From an uncultured Collinsella sp. (lineage in GTDB: Bacteria > Actinomycetota > Coriobacteriia > Coriobacteriales > Coriobacteriaceae): a stretch of 33,284 nucleotides of DNA. Where the stretch lies: NCBI GenBank assembly GCA_937934355.1, contig CALGZY010000202.1, forward strand, positions 1-33,284, in the 5' to 3' direction. The position numbers and the translations under genes are program-made. Numbering within the stretch: the first letter of the stretch is position 1; every line of letters starts with the position of its first letter. This document shows, one piece after another, positions 16,707 to 25,251 of this stretch. The notes under the pieces were generated by a model. The model worked only from the letters and a program-made list of their open reading frames with translations. It was not told the DNA's origin and made no database searches.

Positions 16707-16734
16707 GTTACGGCGTTTTACCAAACGCCGTAAC
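16707..16734. terminator. Hairpin after lacC, second GTTAC hairpin
   Basis: A perfect 12-bp stem (16707-16718 with 16723-16734) has the same TACC loop and GTTAC ends as the hairpin at 14458. The internal stem differs (GGCG against GCGG) while pairing is kept. Confidence 0.6.
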
Positions 16735-16748
16735 CTACCGACGCTGCG

Positions 16749-16845
16749 CGGGCCGCATTTGGACAATCTGACGTTCAACTTCAAGGGCGCGACCAGAAGG
16801 TCAGCGCCCTTTCGTTTCACGTCACCTTGTCTCAAATGCGGCCCG
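16749..16845. terminator. Nested inverted repeat with terminator-like core
   Basis: Outer arms 16749-16761 and 16833-16845 pair perfectly over 13 bp, with further near-matching bases inside. The core 16783-16812 is a strong hairpin followed by a T-rich run. It lies between the convergent lacC and ATPase genes and could terminate both. Confidence 0.65.
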
Positions 16846-16900
16846 CTCGCTGTCGTTTCCAAGACATCGGCGTTGTCTTGCTTTGGGAATGCGGCAGATA

Positions 16901-16939
16901 GGGACGTTCCTTTTTTGCCGGCAGTTTGGGACACTCCTT
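16901..16939. repeat. 39-bp direct repeat, left copy
   Basis: This sequence recurs at 18412-18450 with two mismatches in the same orientation. The pair brackets the ATPase gene. Confidence 0.8.
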
Positions 16940-16962
16940 ACGGGGCACCCCCTCCACAGCGC

Positions 16963-18264
16963 CTATGCCAGCTTGTCGATTTGCCCAATCTCCCAGAGCG
17001 GAATATTGACGAGCGTGCCTTCGTCTCTATATGCCGCTAACGATGTTCTCACGCAGCGCTCGAGCTTGAACTTCTCGCAGGCAATCCTCAGGCTCTTTGC
17101 TTTGAGATTCTCTGCCGCCTTGACCTCGAGCGGAAGCACGGTCCCCGCATGGTCGACGGCAAAGTCAGTCTCTGCATTGCCGGAGGAGGATGACCAATAC
17201 GCGGGAGTATTGCCTTGGAGCAAAAGCTCCTGTGCGACGTATTGCTCGGTCAGCGAGCCTTTGAACTCCGTAAAAACAGCGGGCCCGTTCAGAACAATGG
17301 CTGGCGTGAGGCCGGAGAGTGCTCCGAGGATGCCGGTGTCGATGCAGAACAGCTTGAAGCCCGAGAGATCCTCGTAGCTTGTGAGCGGTGCTCTTAGGGC
17401 GGAAACACGCGGTACCTTATGAACGATTCCATAGTCCATGAGCCACTGGAGGCTTTCCTCAAAATCGCGTGCGCGCGCCCCGGGACGAAGCGCGCCGTAG
17501 ACGAACTTCTTGTTTTCCTTTGCGAGCTGGCCGGGAAGGGATTTCCAAACCAGCCTCATGCGCTCGACGATGCGGGCTGGCGCATGCTTGCCAAAATCGG
17601 ATTCATAAGCTTCGATGATTTGCTGCTGAAGCCTGCGGGCCTCGATAAAATCGTGGGAGGCGGCGAAAGCGGAGACAACTTCTGGCATGCCACCGACAAC
17701 GAGGTATTCCTTGAGCAGGCGCTCGAGCTTTTCGGAAACGTTTGTCAGCAGGTCCATGTCTGCGGCAAGGATGGCATCTGCGAGCGGATCGCCATCGACG
17801 GCACGAACGAACTCGACAAACCCCATGGGGCGCATGGTGAGCTGGTCGATCTTGCCGACGGGGAACGACTCGTTTTCGCGTCGGAGCGCGAGCCCCATAT
17901 AGGAGCCGGCTGCCACGATATGGTATTCCGGCGCCAGCTCGTTGAAGTATTTGAGCGAGGTGATGCCACGCGGTGCCTCTTGGATTTCGTCGAAGATGAT
18001 GAGTGTGTCTGTCGGCGTTATGGTCTGGCCGCGCAGGAGCTCTATCTGGGAGATGATGCGTTTGGGGTCAAGGCTTCCGTCGAACAGCGAACGTACGCCC
18101 GGTTCGAGCATAAAGTCAAAACGGATGACGTTTTGATACTGCTGGCCTGCGAATTCGTTGAGAAGCCAGGTTTTTCCCGTCTGGCGGGCCCCCTTAAGCA
18201 GGAGGGGCTTGCGGTTTGCCCTAGATTTCCAAGCGATGAGTTCGTCCATTAGCTGTCGCTGCAT
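16963..18264 (-). CDS. AAA-family ATPase with DUF4143 domain
   Basis: A 433-residue protein with Walker A GARQTGKT (25-32) and Walker B TLIIFDEIQEA with Asp92 and Glu93. The second half matches the DUF4143 type, ending in an ETDF...PLEVKA pattern (about residues 370-400) that resembles the PD-(D/E)XK nuclease-like fold. The biological role of this family is not established; members occur as multiple dispersed copies in gut bacteria. The gene stands alone on the minus strand between 39-bp direct repeats, and its upstream region holds three 33-bp tandem repeats. This setting suggests insertion as a movable cassette (inference). Confidence 0.88.
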   Translation of the reverse strand: MQRQLMDELIAWKSRANRKPLLLKGARQTGKTWLLNEFAGQQYQNVIRFDFMLEPGVRSLFDGSLDPKRIISQIELLRGQTITPTDTLIIFDEIQEAPRGITSLKYFNELAPEYHIVAAGSYMGLALRRENESFPVGKIDQLTMRPMGFVEFVRAVDGDPLADAILAADMDLLTNVSEKLERLLKEYLVVGGMPEVVSAFAASHDFIEARRLQQQIIEAYESDFGKHAPARIVERMRLVWKSLPGQLAKENKKFVYGALRPGARARDFEESLQWLMDYGIVHKVPRVSALRAPLTSYEDLSGFKLFCIDTGILGALSGLTPAIVLNGPAVFTEFKGSLTEQYVAQELLLQGNTPAYWSSSSGNAETDFAVDHAGTVLPLEVKAAENLKAKSLRIACEKFKLERCVRTSLAAYRDEGTLVNIPLWEIGQIDKLA

Positions 18265-18305
18265 ACTGCCTCCTAACGATTATGTTTAGTATAAGAGTGT
18301 TTTGG

Positions 18306-18400
18306 TCTTTCCATTGAAAAATGTGGGAATGAACCACGTCTTTCCATCGAATAATGTGGGAGGCAATCACGTTTTTCCATCGAATAATGTGAGGGTTTAG
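18306..18400. repeat. Three 33-bp tandem repeats upstream of the ATPase gene
   Basis: Units begin at 18306, 18339 and 18372; the last is incomplete. Each contains TTTCCATYGAAWAATGTG. The period of 33 keeps reading frame, so an open minus-strand frame across it shows 11-residue repeats, but no gene is evident. The repeats lie in the ATPase promoter region. Confidence 0.75.
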
Positions 18401-18411
18401 GTAGGCATCTG

Positions 18412-18450
18412 GGGACGTTCTTTTTCTGCCGGCAGTTTGGGACACTCCTT
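18412..18450. repeat. 39-bp direct repeat, right copy
   Basis: 37 of 39 bases match the copy at 16901-16939, in direct orientation. Confidence 0.8.
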
Positions 18451-18487
18451 GTTTTGGTGCAAATTAGTTACCCTTGCATCAGAAAAC

Positions 18488-18519
18488 GGCGCCCGCCGGC
18501 GATGTTGCCGGCGGGCGCC
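18488..18519 (-). terminator. Terminator of the galK-galT operon
   Basis: A perfect 13-bp GC-rich stem (18488-18500 with 18507-18519) has a six-base loop and a GTTTTC tail on the minus strand. Confidence 0.85.
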
Positions 18520-18568
18520 GCGGTCGTGTAGGCGCTATTTGTTAAGTGCGTGCGTTCGAGCTCGCGTG

Positions 18569-20197
18569 CTACAGCGAGTCGATAAAGCGCTGCTGGGCGG
18601 CGCGGCCGGCTTCGTCCCACTTAAAGACGCCGGCGTTGTCGAGCACGTGGCCAAACACCACGCCGACCTCCTCGTGCAGGATGTCGATGGCGTTGTCGGT
18701 CGTAAGCTCGTCGGCGCGGCGGGCAAAGACGTCCTCGGCCCATGCGGCGTGGCTGCGGCAAAGGTCGTCGCCCTTGAGCGCGCCGGCAAGGTCGTAGCTG
18801 GCATCGGCCTTGGCTGCAAGCAGATGCTCGCGGACAGCGCCGAGCTCGGGAACCAGGCGCGGCGGAAGAATGGCCAGGCCCATGACCTCGATTAGGCCGA
18901 TGTTCTCCTTTTTAATATGGTGATACTCGGCATGCGGGTGGAATACGCCCAGCGGATGCTCGTCGGTCGTGATGTTGCAGCGAAGCGCGAGGTAAGCCTC
19001 GTAGACCTCGCCGCCGGCATTGCCGCGGGAGTCGACGCGGCGGATGACGGGCGTCACGGTGTTGTGGGCCACGCCGTCGGCCGTGTGCGCGATAACGCCC
19101 ACGGACTCGTCGGTCCACTCGCGCCAAGCGAGGATAATCTTCTCGGCAGCGTCGAGCAGCTGAGCGCGGTCGTGCGAGCGCAGGCGCAGCACCGAAAGCG
19201 GCCACTGCAGCACGGTGCCGTTGACCTGGTCAAAGCCGGGTACGCTAAACTGCGAGACCTCGGTGGCATGCATCATGGGGAACTCGTGCGCGCCGCCCTG
19301 GAAGTGGTCGTGCGACAGAATCGAGCCGCCCACGATGGGCAGGTCGGCGTTGGAGCCAATAAAGTAGTGCGGGAACAGGTCGACAAAGTCGAGCAGGCAG
19401 GTCAGCCCCTTGCGGTCGACGTGCATCGGACGATGCTCGGAGCTCATGGCAATGCAGTGCTCGTTAAAGTACGCGTACGGGCTGTATTGGAAGCCCCAGC
19501 GCTCGCCGTCGAGCTGGATGGGGATAACGCGCAGATTCTGGCGGGCGGGGTGAGCGCCGCCGTCGGCTGCGGCGGAGCGTCCGGGATAGCCCTCGTTTTC
19601 GATGCAGAGCTGGCAGGCGGGATACTTCTCGCCCGTGTTTTTGGCGGCGCCGGCCGCGGCAATATCGCGCGGGTCCTTTTCGGGCTTTGACAGGTTGATG
19701 GTAATCTCGAGGTCGCCCCAGTTGGTGGGGGTGCTCCATTTGATGTTGCGCGCGATGGCGGCACGGCGCACGTAGCCGGCGTCGCAGCACAGGCCGTAGA
19801 ACCAGTCGGTCGCGGCGCGGGGCTCGTTGACGCCCATGCGTCCGTTGAACTCCTCGTTTACAACCGAAGGCCTTGGCATGAGCGCGCCCATGATGCGCAT
19901 GGCGATGCGGTCGCGGCCCGATGCCGTGTCCTCGGCGGCGCCGTTGGCAACAGCCGCCTCGGCAAGCGCGGCAAGTGTGCCTTCAAGGTCAAAGTTGGGC
20001 AGGGTGTCGGGGTGCAAGAGCGAGAGTTTTTCGGCCTGGAGCGCCCAGGCCATGTCGAGCGCCGGGCCCGTAGCACCGATGCACTCGAGAATGGTGTTAT
20101 ACGCCCAGATGCGATCGTCCTGGCCGATCATCGATCGGTGGATAGCGTACTCGATCAGGTTCTGCGCGGCCTCGCGCACGTCAGTCATTACAGCCAT
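18569..20197 (-). CDS. galT: UDP-glucose-hexose-1-phosphate uridylyltransferase (class II GalT)
   Basis: This protein of 542 residues exchanges UMP between UDP-glucose and galactose-1-phosphate in the Leloir pathway. It belongs to the longer Firmicute-style GalT type. SHDHFQGG (295-302) contains the His-x-His-x-Gln active-site pattern with His298 as the expected nucleophile, and a CQLC pair at 195-198 could bind metal. It is somewhat longer than the usual ~500 residues. It follows galK on the same transcript. The ATG at 20197 overlaps the galK end by 10 bases and has a GGGGG stretch upstream; an ATG at 20188, in a TAATG overlap with the galK stop, is an alternative start. galE is not in the window. 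Confidence 0.93.
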   Translation of the reverse strand: MAVMTDVREAAQNLIEYAIHRSMIGQDDRIWAYNTILECIGATGPALDMAWALQAEKLSLLHPDTLPNFDLEGTLAALAEAAVANGAAEDTASGRDRIAMRIMGALMPRPSVVNEEFNGRMGVNEPRAATDWFYGLCCDAGYVRRAAIARNIKWSTPTNWGDLEITINLSKPEKDPRDIAAAGAAKNTGEKYPACQLCIENEGYPGRSAAADGGAHPARQNLRVIPIQLDGERWGFQYSPYAYFNEHCIAMSSEHRPMHVDRKGLTCLLDFVDLFPHYFIGSNADLPIVGGSILSHDHFQGGAHEFPMMHATEVSQFSVPGFDQVNGTVLQWPLSVLRLRSHDRAQLLDAAEKIILAWREWTDESVGVIAHTADGVAHNTVTPVIRRVDSRGNAGGEVYEAYLALRCNITTDEHPLGVFHPHAEYHHIKKENIGLIEVMGLAILPPRLVPELGAVREHLLAAKADASYDLAGALKGDDLCRSHAAWAEDVFARRADELTTDNAIDILHEEVGVVFGHVLDNAGVFKWDEAGRAAQQRFIDSL

Positions 20198-21393
20198 GCC
20201 GCGTAAGCCCCCTTGTCAGAAATTGCGTAGTGGCGGGCAGAGCCCTCGCCCAGCCAGCCGTTCATCTTGGTGATAAAGGTGTCGACCAGGTCGAGCGGCA
20301 CGAAGGCCTGGATGGTGCCACCAAAGCCGCCACCGTGGATACGGACGGCGCCACGGCCGTCGAGCACGTGCTCGGCCAGTGCCAGAGCATACATCGAGGG
20401 CTGCTCGGAGCCCAGCTTGGCAACGACATTCTGTAGGTACATGGCAGAGCTGGCGCCGGACTCGCGCGTCAGGACCAGGAACTGATCGATGTCGCCGGCG
20501 TTCAGGGCAGCCCAGCGCTTATCGACCAGGCCGTTTTCGTACCAGTAGTGAACGGCGCGCAGGCAGGCGCGGTCGCCCAGCTTGGCGCGCAGCTCGGGGA
20601 GCTTGGCGTCAAAGTCCGCCACGTTTACCTCGCACAGGCGTGCCTTGCCAAACTCGGCAGCGACGTCCTGCATCTCGCGCGGAACGGCGGCGTAGTCGTC
20701 GGTGGCGGCCACGTGGTCGGCACCGACCTTAACGAGCACGAGAGCATAACCGTGATCCTCAAAGTTGAGCTCGAGCTTCTGGGTTTTAGGCTGAGCCTGA
20801 TCCTCAAAGTCCATGTAGGCGAGGCCGCCCAAGCAAACGGCGGCCTGGTCCATCAGACCGCAGGGCTTGCCGTAATAGTTGTTCTCGGTGCGCTGGCTCA
20901 TCTGGGCGAGCGCGACGGGCTCGATGGCGGGTGCGCCCCAGAGCGTCTCCATGGCGCGACCGTATGCCGCCTCGACAGCAGCGGAGCTCGAAAGACCGCC
21001 GCCCGAGGGGACGGAGCAGGTGAAGGCAAAGTCGAAGCCCTGGGGCTCAACGCCCAGAGCAGCGATTTCGTGGGCCATGCCGCGGACGAGGCTCGCGGAC
21101 GTGCCCTTCTCGGACTCCTGAACGTCTAGCGTGTCGAGCGCGATCTCAAACGTGGGATAGCCCTCGTCGGCTACGCGAACCTTGTTGGAATCGGTTGCCA
21201 CGGCGATGCCGTCGACGGCGACATCGAGCGAGCCGGCGATGACGTGGCCACCCTCGTGGTCAGTGTGGTTGCCGCTGATCTCGGAGCGGCCGGGCGCGTG
21301 CACGTAGAGCACCTGGCGGTCGCCGATGGGGCCAAACTCCTCCTCGAACAGCTTGGTGAGCGTGGCGAATGTCTTTTCGTCGGGGGTGGTCAT
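20188..21393 (-). CDS. galK: Galactokinase
   Basis: A 401-residue GHMP kinase that phosphorylates galactose to galactose-1-phosphate with ATP. All three family motifs are present: PGRSEISGNHTDHEGG (34-49), the ATP-binding CSVPSGGGLSSSAAVE (126-141) and the C-terminal IHGGGFGGTIQAF. The ATG has a GGAAAGGA site upstream. galT follows with overlap, giving a galKT operon divergent from a LacI regulator. Two inverted 18-bp operator copies lie just upstream of the start, so control by that regulator is likely. Confidence 0.95.
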   Translation of the reverse strand: MTTPDEKTFATLTKLFEEEFGPIGDRQVLYVHAPGRSEISGNHTDHEGGHVIAGSLDVAVDGIAVATDSNKVRVADEGYPTFEIALDTLDVQESEKGTSASLVRGMAHEIAALGVEPQGFDFAFTCSVPSGGGLSSSAAVEAAYGRAMETLWGAPAIEPVALAQMSQRTENNYYGKPCGLMDQAAVCLGGLAYMDFEDQAQPKTQKLELNFEDHGYALVLVKVGADHVAATDDYAAVPREMQDVAAEFGKARLCEVNVADFDAKLPELRAKLGDRACLRAVHYWYENGLVDKRWAALNAGDIDQFLVLTRESGASSAMYLQNVVAKLGSEQPSMYALALAEHVLDGRGAVRIHGGGFGGTIQAFVPLDLVDTFITKMNGWLGEGSARHYAISDKGAYAAWL

Positions 21394-21433
21394 GGGAGTC
21401 CTTTCCTTGGCGCGCCCGGGTGGGTTTTGCGTC

Positions 21434-21638
21434 GTTATGAGTACGTTAACAACTTAAAGCGGCATGAACCAAGTATTCACGATACCGCACGTTATGGGCT
21501 ATGTTAACGTACTCATAACACATCGCTTGTCACTTTTTGAGAATCTGGTAATCGGTAGAAATACAGCCGTGAACGGTACTGCCGTATGGACTTATAAAGC
21601 AGAAGAGATGCAGATAGAAAAAGTAGAGTACGTTAACA
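21434..21638. promoter_or_regulatory. Three operator copies in the galK-lacI divergent promoter
   Basis: An 18-bp sequence at 21434-21451 is repeated exactly in inverted form at 21502-21519. A 13-bp part of it (GAGTACGTTAACA) recurs at 21626-21638. The first two contain TG-N3-ACGT-N3-CA, the form also seen at the two lac cassettes. ACGT centres are 64 and 123 bp apart, which would allow DNA looping. No gene lies in this 338-bp gap. Confidence 0.75.
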
Positions 21639-21731
21639 TGCGTCCGACGATAGCGGGCCTCGGCGCGGGATGTATTTCTGCCCGGGTCGGCATTCACGCT
21701 ATTCAGATCTCGCAAGGGTGAAGGTGATCCT

Positions 21732-22763
21732 GTGGCAAGGCGCCCGTCCAACGATACAGGTACGCGTCCGGTCTCCATGGCCGACGTCGCCCGCGCTGCT
21801 GGCGTTTCGCAGCAGACGGTTTCGCGCGTCGCCAACGGCTTGCCCAACGTTAACGAACAGACGCGCCAGCGCGTGCAGGCCGCGATGCAAGAGCTCGGCT
21901 TTCGTCCGAGTTATGCCGGTCGCTCGCTGCGCGACGGCCGTTACCATTCGGTCGGCCTATGCATCAACGATGTCACCAAGTTTGGCAACCTCTCAATGAT
22001 CGACGGCATCGCCAGCGCTGCTCGCGAGCATAATTGCGCCATCACGCTGGTCGAGATGTCCAAGACCGAGGAGTTTTCGCTTGCCGAGGCCACGCGTCGT
22101 ATGGCCGCACTGCCGGTGGACGGCATCATCATCGGCATGAGTCGCATGGCGCCCGATTTTGAGACGTTTGATCCACTGCCGGGCATTGGCACGGTCATCG
22201 TTACCATGTATGCGCACCCGCGGGTGACCACGGTCGATTCCGACCATTACGGCTGCTCGCTATTGCTTATGGATCATCTGTTTGAGCTGGGGCACGAGCA
22301 AATTCGCTATATTGGCGGCCCGTCGTTCTCGGTCGACGAACAATTTCGTCGCGCCGGTTGGCAGGATGCGCTCGAGCGTAAACACATCGAGCCGGCGGTG
22401 CCGCTCGAGGGCGACTGGTCTGCCAACAGCGGCTACGAGGCCGGCAGGTACCTGGCCGAGCACGATCGCACCATGACGGCGATTTACGCGGCAAACGATC
22501 AGATGGCAAATGGCGCGATTGCCGCGCTGCGTGATAGCGGCCTGCGCGTGCCCGAGGACGTGAGCGTGGTGGGCGTCGATGATTCGCTCGATGATTTTGT
22601 AGCACACAACGAGCTCACGACCGTGCGATTCGATCTACATCAGCGCGGACGCGAGGTGTTTGAGCATGCGGTTCCCGAGGCGGGTACGGCGGGCAAAACC
22701 GTTGCCATTCGTATTCCCGGCCAGCTCATTATTCGGCATAGCACGGCGATACCACACTCATAG
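21732..22763 (+). CDS. LacI-family transcriptional regulator of the gal genes
   Basis: 343 residues with a LacI helix-turn-helix (VSMADVARAAGVSQQTVSRV) and sensor domain ending in VSVVGVDDS. Divergent placement from galKT and the operator copies between them suggest a galactose-responsive repressor. The GTG start at 21732 follows a purine-rich GGTGAT site. It is closely related to the two regulators at 5.3 and 10.3 kb, so cross-recognition of operators is possible. Confidence 0.88.
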   Translation: MARRPSNDTGTRPVSMADVARAAGVSQQTVSRVANGLPNVNEQTRQRVQAAMQELGFRPSYAGRSLRDGRYHSVGLCINDVTKFGNLSMIDGIASAAREHNCAITLVEMSKTEEFSLAEATRRMAALPVDGIIIGMSRMAPDFETFDPLPGIGTVIVTMYAHPRVTTVDSDHYGCSLLLMDHLFELGHEQIRYIGGPSFSVDEQFRRAGWQDALERKHIEPAVPLEGDWSANSGYEAGRYLAEHDRTMTAIYAANDQMANGAIAALRDSGLRVPEDVSVVGVDDSLDDFVAHNELTTVRFDLHQRGREVFEHAVPEAGTAGKTVAIRIPGQLIIRHSTAIPHS

Positions 22764-22892
22764 TTTGCGCAGGTAAACGGCGATTTATCGTATTTCAATA
22801 ACAATCGGTATGGATGCTGGCAGATAACAGTTGGGATACTGCCGAGTGTTATGATAGACGGGTTCTTTTGTCTATCTAGGAGGCTTTGCCTG

Positions 22893-24053
22893 ATGGAGAT
22901 CACCAAGGATATCCGCTACATCGGTGTCGACGATCACGACATTGACCTGTTCGAGGGCCAGTACGACGTGTCCGAGAACGGTATGGCATACAACAGCTAT
23001 GTTATCTTGGGCGATAAAATCGCCGTCGCCGATTCGGTCGACGGTGGTTTTGTCGACGAGTGGCTCGACAACCTCGAGGTTGCGCTCGATGGACGTACGC
23101 CCGACTACCTGGTTATCCATCACATGGAGCCCGATCACTCCGCCGGTATAGCCGCCTTTATGGAGCGCTATCCCCAGGCGCAGATTGTTGCCAGCATGGG
23201 TGCTTTCCGCATGATGGTCAGCTACTTTGGCACTGACTTCCCCGAGCGCAAGATGGTCGTCAAAGAGGGCGACGTTCTCGACCTGGGCGGCCACAGCCTG
23301 ACCTTTATCGGCGCCCCCAACGTTCACTGGCCCGAGGTGCTCTTCTCCTACGAGCCCACCGACAAGGTGCTCTTTAGTGCCGACGGCTTTGGCAAGTTTG
23401 GCGCCAACGACATCGAGGATCCGGAAGGGTGGGCTTGTGAGGCTCGCCGCTACTACTTTGGCATCGTCGGTAAGTTCGGCAAGTTCGTGCAGGCCGTGCT
23501 CAAGAAGGCCACCGACCTGGACATTCAGATTATCTGCCCGCTCCACGGCCCCGTGCTGACCGAGAACCTGGGCTACTACCTCGACACCTATAACACCTGG
23601 TCGAGCTATCAGCCCGAAGACGAGGGCATCACGATTGCCTATGCGAGCGTGTATGGCCATCTGAAAGCTGCCGTTGAGGAGCTCGCATCTGCGCTCGAGG
23701 CCCGCGGCCAGAAGGTCTCCGTCTTTGACTTGGCTCGCGATGATATGGCCGAGGCCGTTGAGGATGCGTTCCGCTATGACCGTCTGGTGCTCGCCTCCAT
23801 CACCTATCAGGGCGAGATCTTCCCGTTCATGAGCACCTTTATCCACACACTTGCCGAGCATGCCTACCAGAACCGTACCGTGGCGCTTGTCGAGTCCGGT
23901 TCCTGGGCGCCCGCGGCTGCCAAGGTTATGACCAAGGAGCTCGAGGGCATGAAGGACATCACCCTGGCGCAGAACAAGGTGACCGTGCTGGGCTCGCTCA
24001 ACGACGCCTCGCGCGCCCAGATCGAGGTTCTCGCCGACGAGCTGTCCAAGTAG
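22893..24053 (+). CDS. fprA: Flavodiiron protein (FprA/rubredoxin:oxygen oxidoreductase type)
   Basis: A 386-residue two-domain protein. The metallo-beta-lactamase-like half (1-240) carries HMEPDH (77-82), His145, Asp164 and His218, matching the diiron ligands of flavodiiron proteins. The C-terminal flavodoxin domain (about 245-386) binds FMN, beginning near IAYASVYGHLK. Such class A enzymes reduce oxygen to water, or nitric oxide to N2O, in anaerobes. No rubredoxin is fused or adjacent, so the electron donor lies elsewhere. The ATG at 22893 follows an AGGAGG site. It is a single gene ending at a strong bidirectional terminator. Confidence 0.93.
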   Translation: MEITKDIRYIGVDDHDIDLFEGQYDVSENGMAYNSYVILGDKIAVADSVDGGFVDEWLDNLEVALDGRTPDYLVIHHMEPDHSAGIAAFMERYPQAQIVASMGAFRMMVSYFGTDFPERKMVVKEGDVLDLGGHSLTFIGAPNVHWPEVLFSYEPTDKVLFSADGFGKFGANDIEDPEGWACEARRYYFGIVGKFGKFVQAVLKKATDLDIQIICPLHGPVLTENLGYYLDTYNTWSSYQPEDEGITIAYASVYGHLKAAVEELASALEARGQKVSVFDLARDDMAEAVEDAFRYDRLVLASITYQGEIFPFMSTFIHTLAEHAYQNRTVALVESGSWAPAAAKVMTKELEGMKDITLAQNKVTVLGSLNDASRAQIEVLADELSK

Positions 24054-24076
24054 CGACACATTCACTTCTGATGCTC

Positions 24077-24112
24077 AACCACCACAAAGGAGGCCTTTGT
24101 GGTGGTTTTTGT
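24077..24112. terminator. Bidirectional terminator between fprA and the DeoR gene
   Basis: A perfect 14-bp stem (24077-24090 with 24094-24107) has a three-base loop and a T run on the plus side. It lies between the convergent genes. Confidence 0.9.
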
Positions 24113-24916
24113 TTAAGCGCCGGCGATGACGAGGGCTGGACGTGAGCTGTCAGTGGCCTCGGCGATCGAGGTGGCGACGGCATGGTCGGGGTCACGGTCC
24201 ATCACGATGGCGTCGACATCGGCAAGCTCGGCAAAACGGTACATGCCGCGTCCGTTGACCTTACTGGCGTCCATGAGGGCGACGCTTTGATGGGCCGCGG
24301 CGATCATAGCCGTTTTGGTCTCGGCCATCTGGGGAAAGTCGGTCGTAAAGCCGCAGCTGGAGACAAAGGCGCCGGGGCACATGACGGCCAGATCGGCATG
24401 GACCATTTGGAGCGCCTGCATAGTGAGCGGTCCGTACAAATAACGATGGCCTTTGCGCAGCGCCCCGCCCAGCATGACGACATCGACCGAGGGCATGCTC
24501 TCGTCGATGTAATCGGCAATGGTAATGTCGGCCGTGATGACGGTGATGCCGTTGCGCTGGTCGAGGAGCCGGACAAACTCGAGCGCGGTGGTGCCTGAGT
24601 CGACGAGCAGCGTGTCGCCGTCGTTGACGAGCTCGATGGCGCTTTGTGCGATGGCCTGCTTGGCGGCGACGTTGACATTGATGCGGCGATCCTGCGTGGA
24701 AACGGTCAGGCGTTTGTGGAGCGATACGGCACCACCATGTGTGCGGCGCAGCTTGCCTGCTTCGGCGAGCGCGTCTAGGTCGGCGCGGGCGGTGACGGAG
24801 GACACGCCAAAGGTCTGGGCGATTTCTGCTACCTGCACCGAGGCGTTATGCTCAAGCATCTCCATGATGGCGGCACGACGCTCATCGGCGAAGGCTCGGG
24901 TTGTTACATGGGCCAT
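24113..24916 (-). CDS. DeoR-family transcriptional regulator
   Basis: About 267 residues: a DeoR helix-turn-helix at 25-60 (VQVAEIAQTFGVSSVTARADLDALAEAGKLRRTHGG) and a DeoRC sugar-phosphate sensor domain with DSGTTALEFVRLL and the MLGG, GPLT pattern. The ATG at 24916 is preferred because GGAG lies six bases upstream; a longer frame to 24964 has no such site. It is divergent from the class II aldolase gene and probably controls it, perhaps in response to a tagatose or fructose phosphate. LacR of Gram-positive lac operons is also a DeoR protein, so it is a candidate regulator for lacF and lacAB. Confidence 0.88.
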   Translation of the reverse strand: MAHVTTRAFADERRAAIMEMLEHNASVQVAEIAQTFGVSSVTARADLDALAEAGKLRRTHGGAVSLHKRLTVSTQDRRINVNVAAKQAIAQSAIELVNDGDTLLVDSGTTALEFVRLLDQRNGITVITADITIADYIDESMPSVDVVMLGGALRKGHRYLYGPLTMQALQMVHADLAVMCPGAFVSSCGFTTDFPQMAETKTAMIAAAHQSVALMDASKVNGRGMYRFAELADVDAIVMDRDPDHAVATSIAEATDSSRPALVIAGA

Positions 24917-24962
24917 AGCTGCTCCATCCTCAACTGAAATTTGCAGGAATTGTGTTGAGTCC

Positions 24963-25029
24963 ATTTTCGTTCATTTTCTTTTTGAGTAAGAAAACACCTT
25001 TCGATTACTTATCTTTTCTATAAAAGAAA
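24963..25029. promoter_or_regulatory. Candidate DeoR operators in the aldolase promoter
   Basis: The AT-rich part of the divergent gap holds TTTCGTTCATTTTC-like sequence (about 24965-24978) and a near-palindrome ATCTTTTC...GAAAGAT (25011-25032). Such TTC/GAA-rich sites are typical of DeoR-family binding regions. The rest of the gap to 25251 shows no gene. Confidence 0.4.
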
Positions 25030-25251
25030 GATGATTCGCTTGAAAACTGCAATGTCGTATAGAGGAATCCGGTGCGAATCTCTTCCGTTTGCTTTTCAAA
25101 AACGAGCGTCTTGACCTGTGTGCCGGTGATATCTCATGCGTGCGACACCATCGATTTTCATACAATGAGCGCAGCAAAACGCAAGGTAAAACGCCTTGTG
25201 AACAACTACGCCCGATGTCCGGATGCGGGCGAGGGAGAGGAGCAAACGCTC

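Noticed and set aside
25072..25251. An N-terminal extension of the class II aldolase
   Set aside because: It has no similarity to the family. The ATG at 25252 has AGGAG upstream and gives the usual length.
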